A stretch of 64,000 nucleotides of DNA, from contig OX344764.1 of NCBI GenBank assembly GCA_947034895.1, positions 60,121,348 through 60,185,347 of the forward strand, in the 5' to 3' direction. The notes beneath the pieces were generated by a model that was not told the DNA's origin, did no database searches, and saw only the letters and a program-made list of their open reading frames with translations. Source of the stretch: Rhytidiadelphus loreus (Eukaryota; Streptophyta; Bryopsida; Hypnales; Hylocomiaceae). Shown here piece after piece: positions 14,767 through 28,589 of this stretch. Positions within the stretch are counted from its first letter, which is position 1; each line of letters begins with the position of its first letter. The position numbers and the translations under genes were made by a program.

Positions 14767-15006
14767 TCAGGAATACTGATTCAAAATTTCGGATCCTCTA
14801 GACATTAGGTCTCCACTAACGTCGTACAATGGACGGATATCTGGCTCCAGACATGGCCGCAGAGACTGCACCAACTTCCGCCAAGCAGAGAGAGAACCGT
14901 TGTGCCATGTGCTGCCGCAGGCCGTAGTGAGCAGCTTCAATTTTCCTCGTGATATGATCTTGTGGTAACGAGTAACGACCTTTACCCAGAGGTCCGTCTG
15001 CGACAA
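14767..15006 (-). pseudogene. Possible LINE reverse-transcriptase C-terminal remnant
   Basis: An open stretch of about 79 codons contains TDLWVKVVTRYHK followed some 20 residues later by GSTWHNGSLSAWRKLVQSLRPCLEPD. The spacing of LWVKV..RY and W....W.....L resembles the region after the reverse-transcriptase domain of plant non-LTR retrotransposons (LW..VL.ARY...W..I......L). It has no start context, and flanking frames close quickly. The match is by pattern only; it could be chance. Confidence 0.3.
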
Positions 15007-16564
15007 GTGTGCAGGAATTTCGAGTTTATTTTTAGCATCTTTTCGTCAATTCCATCCTCGATCATAAGCCAATTCTTTCTTAATTTTTATATTAAATTGT
15101 TTAACCCAAATGGATCAATACCATAAATAGCAGTCTTCATCTAAAAATTACACTTGATCTCTACGTACATGAGCGATATGCAAAACTCCAAAAAAATTCG
15201 CTGCTAGCACAATGCAGCAAGGCACGGGCTAATTATACTTACCACAATGACAAACAAATAGCAGTGTAAGGGTGGCAGGCTAATTTTGAATTCTTTTTCT
15301 GGATGCTGAGCTCACATTCCGGCTGGGTGTCAGCCAGCCGTCAGCTAGCTTATTCGAAAACCGATCTCCTGTTTTCCCCAATCGATCTCAGAGCCCTGGG
15401 AGTGAGAATTATTGAGCTGATGTTCGCATACTTAACTTGTAGAACTTATATGAGGTATGAGTGTTGGCAAACTCACTTGGGAACTGTCGCATTAAACGTA
15501 TCTCGAAGCAAACAAGGAATGCAAGCGATACAATCCAGTGAAATTCCAGAGCAGTTGTACTCAGCATACTGTACGAGTGAGCATCACCGGACATAGTAAA
15601 CTTCGTTTTACCCCTAAAGAACGGGCCGATGACATTCTGACAGAATGGATCTCACTCTGTATGTTCCCATTTTGTGACTATTTATGAATGAAATTTTTGT
15701 TATTTATTTCTAAATATGAAACGACATGCCTTCTTTAAGTTTTTAAGTTATAAGCATTTTTATCTGAAAATTTGAAATTATCATTGATATTTAAAGAAAA
15801 GGTGATGAGAATTCATATCTGAATATTGTCAACATAGGTGTATATTATAGTTTAGGACATTATGGTGTGAACGAAAATTCTATGACATTCTATTATTCTA
15901 TTACTAGAAAATTAGTACACAATACTTACAAGCCCAATGTTCAATTACAATAGAGTATTAAATTAGGGGATTTTTCAAATTGGAGTACAATTGTTGTTTT
16001 CTAGTCTGAGCATTAAATTTGCTCAAATCAAAAATAAACAAATAGTTCAAATTCATATAAAATTGGCAATATAAGAAGGTTGACTATTATTCTTTATATG
16101 AATAAGAAAATGAATGAGAAGACAAGTACCGGTATATGAAATAACACAACACTTTGTTCAACATCTAAAATATGGAAGTCGGGCAGACATATGGTTCAAA
16201 TGCTTAAAATGAAACACCTAGTCCACTTACAAAAGAATCTCACTGAGAAAACAACAATTAAATTTATCTCGTAATAAATTTAAGAATACAATTCAGCGAG
16301 TTTGTCTGCGAATCGAAGCTGCTATCCGATAAGCGAATATGGTTAAGTGACACGAACTCAAGGTGTTTGATATTGTCTCACCTAGCATCAAGCTATCGTC
16401 TGTCCTCTATCTCTCTCCACTGCTCACTATCGACAGGGTACAAAACTATCCTACAACTAGTATCATAGTACAAAAACCTGCAAATCAGTAGAGAGAACCA
16501 CAATTGACAAATGAAGGGTGCTCTACTGTTGCAATTCTTTAAGAATAACAGGATAGTACTTTCC
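15007..16564. other. Spacer and 3' flank of MCTP copy B
   Basis: No gene recognised. The part next to the copy B stop codon (about 16,100-16,564) presumably holds the 3' UTR and polyadenylation signals, but I cannot place a cleavage site. A short frame at 15303-15596 has no recognisable content. Confidence 0.5.
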
Positions 16565-19500
16565 CTACAGAATGCGGTCTGATTGCGACGGTAGCCTTTT
16601 GAAGAAATTTATGGGCAGAGCAGGTAAAGGATCTCGAAACCGCGGGTGACGCAATATGTACAAACCCAGCAGCACTGCCACCACTTGGAACGGTGTCACG
16701 TAGAGCACAATGGCCGTAATCAGACAGAATGTGATGAACACTGCAGTGGCCCTGTGCCAGACAAAGCCACGAGAAATAGGATCAATCAACAGAACAAGCA
16801 GCTACGCAACTAAAGGCTCTGACCTTGTAACTTAGCACTGGCTCTCTTTCTGGTAAGGTTACTGTCAAACTTGCTTAACACACTGAAAATGTAGCTTTTG
16901 TCAGCGCAAAGCCACCTCCAGTTTGATCCCAAGGCAAAATGAGATAGAGCATATAAACTGATAAACGTCAATATATTTTTGAAAACCTCTGACAATTTAT
17001 TTAAGGATGAGAACTACCGGTATAAGATACCACCTGTACTGACCACTCTTGCAAAACGCTACTTGTGTATTAATACAATTATTTGTCCATCATTTAGAAA
17101 TTTCGGAGTAAGAAATTATGATTTGGGTAACTGACACCAGCCACTGATCTTTCAATGAAAAATAGGATGTCTACTCTCCCTTCAATAGTAGAGCATACAA
17201 CCGCCCAATTTGAACTTGCACAGGAAATCCGTACAAAGCGATCAAAATTCATCTTAGCAGATTCGGCGCTTTTACACACACATATCTCACATTGGCTAAA
17301 ATGATTAAAGTAACGCAACGTAATCTACATTAGGACTCATCACAGGCATGGAAAAAATTTCGCAGAACAGAAAGAAGTGCAACATCAGTCATGACAATTT
17401 GACGCAACTTGAGAAGGGGGTTCTCATACCTAGGATCACGCCAACTAAGAAGCGAATGGAGGCGTTCACCTAAGCTAGCAATGTCACCAAGAGCATTCTG
17501 AAGACGACCAGCGACTCCCCTCAACCTCTCGTATCTGTGCTTCAAGATCTGCACACATCAATCAAAAAGGGGGTTAGAAAAGATATTGAATTGAGAAAAC
17601 ACTCTAAAATAGGTGAAAGGAACCAGAGAATCACTAGGAGGATGAACCAAATTATCCAACCAGTGATAAAACAGTTTGGGAGAGGGCGAATCTACTTTGC
17701 TAAAATCTGCATTAGACCGGGCCTCATGAACCCAGAAAGAAGCTAAAAATTAGGACTCCCCTCTCCCAAACATAAATAGAGCTAAAAGGACCTAAAACAT
17801 CGCCTTAATTAAACTCGAGAAACCTCCGGGTGAGGTCAAAGCGATTCAAGCTTGCGTCTTCTAAAGAACAAAATTACAATTGTTGGTTGAAATTTCCGAC
17901 CTCTGGTGCTCTGTTGGCTGGGACGACATTGAATTCCTCCTCCAGCTCATCCAAGTCGCCAATGTACTCCCCTTGAGAGAGTTTGGCGTCCATGAAGGGA
18001 GGGGTGCGAGATCGAAAGCGGTAGTTCCAAGCCCCAATCAGAAACATATAAAGAAACACCGTCGGCAACAAAAGCTCCGGGTACCAAACAAGGATCAAGA
18101 AAAGGATGTGCACCAGCACCGTAGTGACCGGACTCTTCCAACTACAGATGTCGGAGAACCAGTTCATCACAGCCAGGACACCACTCAGCACACCCTGCAC
18201 AACAGCAACAAACATGCACAATCAGTTAATTTGAATCTTTTGCATGAGATAGGACATGTGCTTGAAACGGGCCCGCCACTCGCCCTATCCACAGAAGCTA
18301 TCCCACCAGCGGCACTTTGCCCTTCACAATGCTGATATTCAATTCACACTTTCTAAAAAATGACACTGTCCACTCAGTAGTCGCATTACTGTTTTCAGAA
18401 GCGAAACCTTTTCACTCAAGTAAGCCAATGTTGTTGCATAACACAGACTGTGAAAGTACAACTTGACACCAGTATTCGCAAATCTATGTTCTGCAAAGTT
18501 TCACAATCTATGCTATGTAACAGTAGCTGCAGTACACAACATAGGATGTGAAAGGTTGTTTTAAAGTACAAGATGCTACAACTTTTCACATGAACTGTTT
18601 CTACTCGGTCCAAAACCTCATTTGTTATCGAATATATACATCTTCACTGTTATCGAATATCAGAAACGATAAGGAGCATGAAGGAATGTACACTCAAACC
18701 TCATCCAAATGACATTCTACAAATTAACATTAGCACACTTGACACAAAATCAAAGCCTGCAGCACTCTTGTCACACATTCGAAGTCAAAAAATGTGATGG
18801 TGAAAAAGAGGGGATCCCATGCCACGAGTAGAAGAGTGGGTTCATTAGCGTACCATAATTCGGAAATAGTTAGCTTTGCTCCGTCGCATGCTCCATCGCT
18901 CCGACTCCGTGTCCAGCATGAACTGCACGATCTCCTGCCGCAAGGGCGGCTCCGCCTTCATCAGACGCAACGCCACGATGTTCATGGCGGCCACGCGAAG
19001 CGGCTCCGTCTGCCGCGGCTCGATGGGGTAGAAGAAGTGCATGCGCGGCAGCTGCGGCTGCAAATACGCGTGCATCAGGTTGGCCGTGGACGCGCAAGAC
19101 AGACGCACAGCCAGCTCGATCTCGCCCATCTTCTTCACGCCCTGCGGAGTCACCACCAGCAGCGGGTACGAGTTCGTGTACACGCGGTCGCTCTCCAGCG
19201 TCGACAGACGGATGCGCACTTTACCCACAGGCAAGTCTTTCGCCTGGACGGGCGCCATGGGCTGCGTGTGACTGCGGCAACAAACAGCAGCAACAGCAGC
19301 AAATGGGTTAGAAGCAGTATTGTTCGCACAACTCTGCTTGCTACAAGTATTATCTGGGCGATCTATAACTTGAATGGGAAATGTTACTCTCAATCCTCTC
19401 GAATTGCCATTCGTGAATAATGCATGTCTATCAAACTGTGTTGACATCCGATCAGACAACATTCGCATATCAATAGATTTGAACAGATGTGATGGCAGCC

Positions 19501-22500
19501 CATTCCTGTGGTTGTGCCAGGTGGTGCGATCGAGAGAGTTCGGTGTACTCCACGGCAATTTGATTAAGCAAAGCAAGTGCGTCACAGTATTAAGGAATCA
19601 AATATACTTACAGGTTCATCCAATAATAATTGCACAGAAAGTTACAACATTTTCTACGGTATTCAAAAGAACACCCAGGGCAACAAATTAATGGCTCGGT
19701 GGGTAAACCAAATGCACTTGAACGAATCGCTAATCCTCCATTGTACAGAAGGGTGCCGAGATTCTCAAAAAAGCTAATACATTGTAAGCATTTTGTGACC
19801 GAGAAGCCATATCTGGCCTCATAGTTATAAATAGAAGTTTTGCACAGATCATGAAGGGATGCTTTTTATGATTATTAATATTATTATATATTATACTACA
19901 TCTAATGTATTATGTATTAACATATATGTTAATTGATATTTTTGGCAACACATCTCAATGTTCTTGATCCAGTGAAGCGATAAAAAGCATCCATTTTAAA
20001 TTTCGAGACGGGATTCATCGCAAAACCATGGAACCTTGATCAGTAAAAGGATTGAATTAGTCCAACAGAATGCAGAACAGGGTCAATTGCATAGGGTTCA
20101 ATACAGTCCACCCAAGACCAGTCCACAATCAATAGCAAACAAGCAATCACAAGAGCAGGGATCGAATTCAAGCTTACCGATTGTCAAAAACACTGATGGT
20201 GACGACCGTGCACGGATCGTAAACCTCCCACGTGTACTGCTCGTTCCAGCGAGGGTTGAAGCTTTCGAAGATGGTGCGGGTGCGCACCCACTTGGGACCA
20301 TACTTGGCCACGCAGTAAGCGTCCGTGCTGCCGCGGTTGTCCTTCGTGGTCTTCATGGGAAGCAGGTTGTTGGCGCCGTGAATGCCCAGCTCCAGCACCC
20401 CCAGCGAAGGCCGCCACAGCTGCCGGGCAGTGGGTCGGGTGTCGCTGATGTAATTCGGGGACTCGTCCATGACGTGGTACCCACCATCGAAGCAGAGCCT
20501 CAGGTGGATTCGTCCCAGAAACGGGCCACCCTTTCCTGGCTCCCTCTCCAAAATGTACCACCTGGAGCATTGCCATTATTTCTAAGGTCTCATCAGGATG
20601 CCCATGCACAACACTAAGAAGCTCTAATATAAGGAATATTAAGTGTCTTGGCTCCAGAATCTGAAGTGGTAAGAAAAATTAGACAAAGAAATCCAAACAT
20701 TTCATTTTCTATTTCATTGAAACCGCGTGATTTCATGTACTGAAAATCGTGTAACTTGCAACAAAATAATCTCCGCTCTCCATAAGAGGCCGCTTTGTGG
20801 TCAGTTCTAGTCAAATTGAGGACACTGACCTAGAGGGCACTGGACGGCCGTCAATCCGACGCTCTATTGTGCTGAGCGGTATTCTTGCCAGGCCCAGAAA
20901 TTCTCCCTGCAAAATATTCATCCAAATCAGGTCAGGTAGGTAAGCACAGCTAATTGCGAGAGTTCTAGCGTTGAGCAATGTTGCTAAAACTAGAATGGGC
21001 AGATTTGTAAATGTTCTTGTCAAAAACTAAATGAGGATTCCAAGGTACAAAAGAATGCATTGTTTGGATACCATGTACAGAAGTTGTGATCTAACATATC
21101 ATAAGATCTATATGAATCTACGACCACTGAACTAATAGAACTTTAGATCAATTGAAAGAGAGCTTGTACATTACTTTCATGTTTATGTCGACATTTTGTC
21201 AATTTTATGTCAATTTAAGTTACACCAACATTAACAAGAGGACTGCATGAATCTAATGCCTATTCATTTAGGACTTGTAGACCTGACGAGGATATTTTGT
21301 GGTGAGAGTAGGGAAGGAAGATGGGATAGACACTCACCCTCGCGCCTAAAGTGTCTTCAACGATTAAATTCAACCATTCTTCAAACGGCTCAGCAGCAAC
21401 AAACATCAAGTCTTCGTTCCAGAAAGGGCTGGTACTCCTCACGGAAGATGGCCTCGTTCGTAGCATTTGGTATGGACCAACCTGGGCTGTGACAAACTGG
21501 GACAAAGTCACAATTTCAGGAACAGACAATTAAACCCCGGAGGACCAAATCTCGTCTCATGTTCACTTTTACCAGTATTGGGGAGCTCATACGGGGAATA
21601 TTTCTTGACCAGTTTTATTTATTATCAGACCAAGTGACTAACACATGCAATTTTCTTCACCAATTCTGGAAATGTAAAATTGCTTTTATGTGAATCATAT
21701 TCTTTCACGATTATATTTGGCAGGGAATTTCTTTAGAATACTCAATCTGAGAGGCGTACCGGCTCAGGGGGGCGTCCTTTGTCAATTCCAACCAAATCTT
21801 GAGCTTCGATAACATTCACCCGCAAGTACCACAGCTTCGGTGAAAGATACACCTTGGACCGAAAAATAGCATGCCCACCAGTGTCCGATTGCCACGCCTC
21901 CGCGAAGGCTTCATCGGCTTGGGTTCCCCACCAGATGGCAACCATAATCTCTCCTGAAAACGATTCATCATTCATGTACCAAGTCAATAGATTTGTGGCA
22001 AGCTGAATTTCCGAATGTGAAGATGCAACAGGTCCTAAAGCCTTGCATTGCATAATCATAATAGCCCATAAAGGACCAAACTGGGCATCGATAATGATCA
22101 GCACTTTTGAGAAGGTTTGAGTAGGTGAAACTCCGGGTTTCTTTTGTTCAATTATATTCAATTTCTATACCGACACCTGCAACGGTCTTGACTGATTCTG
22201 GAGATAAAAAATTTGAACCAATATGAATTACATTATTCACAATATGATCAATCAAATCACTCATAATTGAGACAGGAAATGACGATGACAAAAATTTCCA
22301 AGTACCTCGGACTCGTCCTGGTCCAGCCTTGGTCTCCAGTCGGTACCACTGGGGTGCAAGAGGACTTTCGGGAGGCTTTCGAACCGGTACTTCACTCAGA
22401 TCAATCATGAATCCACCCAGGAAATCATCCTTGGAGAGCTTGTCCTGTTCAAGCAGAAACACTAGGAGTCAGGATGGTAGTGGTCCAAAATTTGATTTTC

Positions 22501-25500
22501 AAGATAATCTCAAGTCGCTCAAAACAGAGTTAAATGTGCATCGGATTCAAATTTGAACTCTGTGGTACTCATATGTTTTGTAGTTCTGAAACTTTCCTTG
22601 TACAAGATTGAAAACTTCAACCACAGATGCGAACACGGGGATATTAAGTATCTAGATTGTAACAACGTAAAGCCATGGACAAGCTAATCAAGAGGGAGTA
22701 CATAACCAACGGGAGCTCACCGCATCCCAAACAGTCAATTCCAAAGTTCTGCCCTGAATCTTGTCCTTGCCCACAGCAAACACTTGGTTCCATTCCGGAT
22801 TGAGATTGTGCTTCACTATCTTCGTTTCAGTTCGCACAGCTCCAACGGCCAAGCGGACGTACTGGTACATAGAGAAGAAATTTCAAGCAAGTCTCACAAG
22901 TACAGACTGCAGGAGCTTTAAAGCATGAGAGCTAAAACGAATAGGACAGATTTCAGTGAAATTAGACTGTTTCGAGAATTCATATACAACAACATATAAG
23001 TACGCTGCAGTTCAAGAAGAGAGTTCCACATGATTCAGGAGGAGGCTCCTCACAATACCTAGTTCAAATATGTAGCATAGATTTTTGCAATCACGTGAAT
23101 GTGCCAGTCCCTTCATGATTGACACACTTAATTGCCATCTCCCATTGCAAAAGATGTCCAAAAATCTCTACAAAGTCGAAGTCTACGGGAAAATTTGTTA
23201 TCACAACTGAGTTTGTAAAACATTATGAGCTGCAATATAAAAACCACAAAAAATTCTGCACCGACTGCAGAGCTACAATAGAGGTTTGAAATCCAACACT
23301 TACAGGATCGCTTAACCCGTTGGCATCCTTTCCCATAAGACCTCGAGCTCGGACCACACGGATGAACAGATAAGACATCTGCTCAACCAGATCGAAGTGC
23401 TGGCGGTAGTCAACAGCCTTGCCTAAATCCGGGTTTGTTTCCTTCACGGTGAAGTCGGCCTCGGGGACAGTAATGAGAGAGGGCCGGGGAGGACCTGGCT
23501 GCATGTCGGCCTTCGCTTCTCTCCTGACCACTTTCGGTATAGGGCCTCCACCACTGTCTCCGGGTTTCTCCTCCCCACCTCTTTCACCACCTTAATGAAT
23601 TTCCATATATTGACGACTGCTCGTTAAAACGACGAAGATTTGTGCAGCAGTGCAAAAACTGAATCGAGATATGTCCTAGATTATAAAGGAAGATCCACTT
23701 GTGCATCACATTTCTGGCAGTAGCAGAATTGGCAATTTCATGAATCTTGTGTTACCTCCTTTTGGCTTCTCATCATCACCTTCTCCCTTGGACTTGACCT
23801 TTCCTTCCCTAGCAGCATCTCCACCACCACCGTCCTTATTATTTTGTTTCTTACCCCCACCACCTCCTCCGCCTTCCTTTTTCTCCTCTTGAGTCCCATC
23901 CGCCTTTCCTTCCTTCCCCTTCTTCTCGTCTTTCGCCTTGGCAGGCTCATTGACCGCCCACCAGACTTTGAGCCTGTTGTGCAGGGTGAAAATCAGCACC
24001 AACTAGTGAAACTATTTCCAGATAAGCAAATGGTTGAACTTGCACTAATGCACAACCCATCCACCCCATGTATTCTAGAAAACAAAGGCTGGGGTAAAAC
24101 TGCAGGGATCAAGTTACTATTAAGGTTATCTACAAGTCATGGCGGAGTCACCTTTGCAGATGAATCGTGAGGAAACTACTCGTCAATGCAAGCTAGGACA
24201 CAAAATTCATTCCAAATGCTTCAAGTCTAACAATTCATCAAATTCACTAATCCAAAGTCTCCAAAGCTACGGCATAGCCACTCGTAATATCTCTTCCCAT
24301 ATAAACTTCAGATGAGCATTCTCAGGGAGGAAATCCTGACTCCTAGTCAATAACGTACACAACTAGTACAATGTAGAGTGAATTAGAGCCCAAGCAAAAC
24401 TGACCCCAAGTCCCCTTTGATGTGGGAGAAGAGTCCTCGTTTCTGCAACGGATACCACTTCACAGCCTCAGCTTTTGGAGGCACAGTGTTCACAGGAACA
24501 ACCACTCGTCCCAGAAAACTGCTCCGCCTTCCAGTTCCACTATTTCGGTCGTTCTGGACGTTAATTTCCAGGTCTCCAGGCATGGAAGGGTCCAGAATCT
24601 CAAATTCGAACTGCACAAATAAAATCTTAATAACTTAATCAGCATCTGCTTCTGTCAGTACCCTGGCATATAACGGCATTGAATTATCAATTCTCACCAA
24701 CAGCAAAAAGTGGAGAACCAATCTACGGTGACCCAAAAGTCACCAGCACAAAGATTAGGTGATTTCTCACTGCCAGTCGATGAGAACAGGTCCTGGTCAG
24801 GAAGATCTAAGTAGAATTCGTTATAATTGATGTCTGCTAGCAGAGGCAGAATCTCAGCCATCGAGCATTAAATTTGTAGACACGGTAAGGTCAATTCTTT
24901 CAAGCTCATCTCCCGCATTTGAGATGCTCTTGAGATGTACAAATATTGGTTATACCGATGAGTACTTGAGCTAGGCTAGAAAATGGCAGGTAGTTCCAGT
25001 TCATTGACTTTGAATTTCTATTTCAAGTCCAACATGAAAGCAATTCAAACGTGAGACTCTATCTTCGAGATGATGCAGAGCTCAGTAGTGTTTAACATAG
25101 ACACTTCTGACTTCAAGCGCACCTCATGGGGCTTCATATGGCCAACAGGTAGCATCGTGAACCCTGAATGTGCAATCAGTAATTTCCTGGTACTACTCTG
25201 GCGTCTCCATAACCATGACTGAGATTCCAAAACGCGGCATACAATATATATATCATTTATCATCCACTGAGGAAGTATAAAGAGAATTTCTCAAGGTTTG
25301 AGTACCATTGCTGTTGGATTCAGACAGTCGTTGATGCTCTGTGATCTACTACAAAACACAGACCTACAAGATTGGTGCAGTGGGGTAGAATGATTATTAA
25401 GATCGCCGGTTGCAGGTAACCTCTACATGTTACAAAATGCTACTGCTCCCAGCTTGTGAAATGAAACAATATTCGTAGACTTGTATTCCCTTAGAGAAGC

Positions 25501-26404
25501 TCACATGTCCCGCGCGTTGAGACGTGCTACTCTAGCAACCTAGTGACCCAAACAACCTAAGTTCGACCTAATGCAGTAGTAACGGAAGAGATCCGCTTAC
25601 TAAACACTTGGAATTTCGTGTATGGAGTCATAGGACACTAAAATTATAAAAAAAACATCTCCTTAAATCGAAAATAATTTTGGAGACACCTGACCCCAGA
25701 TATGAACAGACAGCAACATTCTCTCATTGAACATGTACTAGGTGTCCCCTAACTAGCAAGTTACCTCGGAATTTCGCTCCTACTGAGCGAGGTTAGTGTC
25801 TAATTACGCTCCTAGTAGCTAATGACCTTGGAGTTAGTTCGACCAATTGTTTAGGAGAACAATTCCTAAACTAGAGTAGGTGAAATAGCTAGTAGGCGTG
25901 GACATTGACTTACAAGTTGAAATTGGGACGTCACTGACGGAGGGATATTGCACAATAATGGATCACTACACAACACCACGAGGGCAGAGAGATGACTGTA
26001 CCTTCTCATTCCATGCAGGGTCCAAGGCCTTGCTCTTCACCTTCGTTCGCTTCCGCTGACCATCGTAGTCCAACTGTGAGGCACGTACATTAGATTCCAC
26101 GTTTACACAACGGCAACGAAAACAAATCATTGAGCCTCCCAAATCGGCAGAAATCTAACGGAAGGTGACAAACAGGCAAGCCATTAATCCAGCGAACATT
26201 TTAATCTCTACACCCTGAATCAATTTCCTACATTGGCATTGCACGAGTCACACGATTCCAACGCGACTAGAAAATACAGCAGCAGAAGCGAAAGAGGGAG
26301 ATCCCACACACCACACAGTAAGCATTCGATGAACCTTGGCCGTCCTTGGGCATAAGATCCCTAGCCGACGTCACCTCCACCAGAAGCTTCCGACCAATCG
26401 CCAT
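16565..26404 (-). CDS. MCTP (QUIRKY-type) C2-domain/transmembrane protein, copy B, complete
   Basis: Complete tandem paralogue of copy A with the same intron positions and phases. Exons (minus strand): 26404-26312, 26073-26002, 24610-24405, 23973-23756, 23590-23304, 22861-22721, 22444-22306, 21953-21760, 21496-21338, 20906-20830, 20561-20178, 19271-18854, 18194-17901, 17548-17430, 16751-16565. Together 996 codons including TAG, so 995 residues, within the length of four-C2 plant MCTPs. The domain order is as in copy A. The last exon adds the second hydrophobic segment (about 935-967, ATAVFITFCLITAIVLYVTP) and the family's conserved tail (RHPRFRDPLPALPINFFKRLPSQSDRIL type). Most exon differences from copy A are synonymous or mild (for example Asp to Glu before PRQTEPLR), and the frame is open throughout. 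The expected role is ER-plasma-membrane tethering and cell-to-cell trafficking; which Arabidopsis member it matches cannot be told here. Confidence 0.95.
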
Positions 26405-27010
26405 AGCTAAGCCCCTCCACTACCACCACCGAGCTACCAACAAGCTAGCAACGCAACTCAACCAACGCATGCTGTACCCACCCCAATCACCCCAGATCTC
26501 TACTGCTTTCCATCAATTGCACTCAAAGACTCCCCTCCCATAGCGACTGCTGCACCAGTAGCCCTAACCCAAGTAGCTCGACACCAGCTGCACCGAAGCT
26601 CAAACGGGAGCACTGAAAGCAACGCGACTTTGCGCCAACCAAAACTAGCGTCGACGTGCCTGACAAAAACAATGCGCAACCTCTCGCTGTCCGACCACGA
26701 ACATCACTGCGAGTCAAAGCAGATGGTGATCGAGCCAGTGCTCGTGGTGCAAGTGCGATTCAAATTCTGGGAGCTTGCAATCTGGCGCGCTCCGCCTTCT
26801 TCTTCCCACTGGCTCTGTCTGGCTCTGTCCTGTGCTCAGAGAGCCAGAGCAGGTCCCAGTATGTATGTATTTGGACGGTATTTTGTATTCAATATTCGTA
26901 CAGATACCTAACGGCTTTATCTTGGGTATTATGAGTCCTCCGTCCGTTCCAGTGACTTTGCGTAACTACAGTTTACCTTAGACAAATTCAACTGTCAGTC
27001 CTGGTCTAAC
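16990..27010. repeat. Tandem segmental duplication, unit B
   Basis: Second copy of the duplicated segment with the complete MCTP gene and its upstream region. Intron lengths differ slightly from unit A through indels, while exon lengths are identical in all fourteen comparable exons. Similarity fades just past 27,010. The last exon (16565-16751) and the DNA below it belong to the unit too, but their partner lies outside the window. Confidence 0.85.
26405..27010 (-). promoter_or_regulatory. 5' flank of MCTP copy B (presumed promoter/5' UTR)
   Basis: Homologous to the copy A upstream region but shortened by several indels. It lacks the 10-bp CGATCTGGCT repeat of copy A. No certain TATA box or transcription start can be read. 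Differences here are the likeliest source of any expression divergence between the paralogues; that is inference. Confidence 0.45.
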
Positions 27011-28589
27011 TTACCGGTACTGTAGTTTGGTCTCTCTTAGTCAACATGAGCTTCAATGGAACTGTGAAAAACTTAAAGGAGGTGAGAGGAGTTCTGCAGG
27101 TGTACTTCACAGGTGCACCTGGGTATGCAGGGTAATGGAATTTCCATTTTCCAAAGTCTACACGACCTCGAAATAGGGGCACCCTTTATTTTATTTTTTG
27201 GAACAAATGAATAGGGGCACCCTTTACACTATGCATTGCATTGTGCACCCACAACCACAACTACCCCTAAACCGGAATGATAATAGTTAGTGGGATTTTT
27301 TTTTCATGTCTTTTGAGGAGTCCCACTCGTATTCATCACTTGCACTTTAAAAGATTTTACCTCTTCAATAGCAGCCTATTCCACATTATTCTGCATTTGT
27401 GGGGTGCCTAAACGCAACAAATGTGTAAAATAATGCAACTTCTTTTAGCAAATTATGAGTGAAATTAAGAGTTCATATTAGCAATCTTAGAGACATTCAC
27501 ATACATCCTTTAGCTATTCAAATTAATTTCACAACCATACACGGGATTTCATTAACCCCTAAAGTCCCATTGTCCCTTCAAGGGACAAAATGAATTTTGG
27601 GTAGGCTCCTATTGTTTCAATTTCTACTACAATTTTTGAAAACTTTTTTGGAGATGTGGAATTCCAAGGGCTTTGCTTTTATGCAAATTGGACTTACAAT
27701 TTAGAAGTTAGAGCATTTTTTTGGCAAAATGGCATTTGAGGGTCAAGACGTGCATATGAACATTCCATGAATTATAAGGGGGGCAACAAAGGAGCAAGGG
27801 GAAGTTCAACAAGAAGGCAATGGATGAAGACATTTGAAAGAATGCAAGGCCTTGACATAATTTTGATATAGAAATTGTGACTACCAATTGTAAGAGTAAT
27901 TTTTGTTCAAATCCAACATTTAATATATTATTCAAAAGGGCTTGTGTGAGCCTTGTAATTGTCACCAGGCCTTGGATTTTTTTTCTTTCACTTTATGCTC
28001 ATTTTTATGAGTATTTCTAGTCAAAAAGTCCTAAAAGTGTATTAACATCATGTTTAGTAGAAGTCCCTATTAATACGGTGTTTTAGGTCCGAAAAGTCCG
28101 GAAGTGCTCTAAACACTTCCATTTGCTACACTTTATGTCTTAATAGGTGTTCAAGAGGTCATTTGTGATGTTGGAATAGAATTGAGCCTTGATGCCTAAA
28201 ATAGTGAAAACACCTAAAGTAGACTTTTGAAGGATTTAATCACAGAAGGAACATATGATATTCTTAGGACATAGAAGGAAGAGTTGGAATTTCCATAAGT
28301 CCCCTAGAAGCTTAGAACTTCTATTAGAAATTCATAGGAAAGCATGACCCAATTTGCAAAAGTTGGAGAAAATGCCATCATGTGTGACATTGCAAGTAAA
28401 ATCCACAAATCTAGATTGTAGGCAATTGAGGGATGAAGAAAGGGTGTTTCTAACTAAAAAACATGCCAGGAGTGTAACGGTGAAGCTAGATTGTCAAGAT
28501 TCCCTAATACGGAAATAATTCCTCTCTGAAGGAATTAAAAACATAATGTAGAATTTAAATCCTCCCATTATTAATGCAAATTTTAAAAG
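27011..28589. other. AT-rich spacer, no gene recognised
   Basis: Low-complexity AT-rich sequence with only short random frames. The phrase ACCCCTAAAGTCCCA at about 27,557 resembles ones in the 10.4-14.6 kb spacer (about 11,960 and 12,711), suggesting a common dispersed repeat, but no boundaries can be drawn. Confidence 0.4.

Noticed and set aside
10408..16564. A search for tRNA, snRNA or a further gene in the spacer between the MCTP copies
   Set aside because: No cloverleaf-compatible box A/box B pair or conserved RNA motif could be recognised by eye; a covariance-model search would be needed to exclude one.
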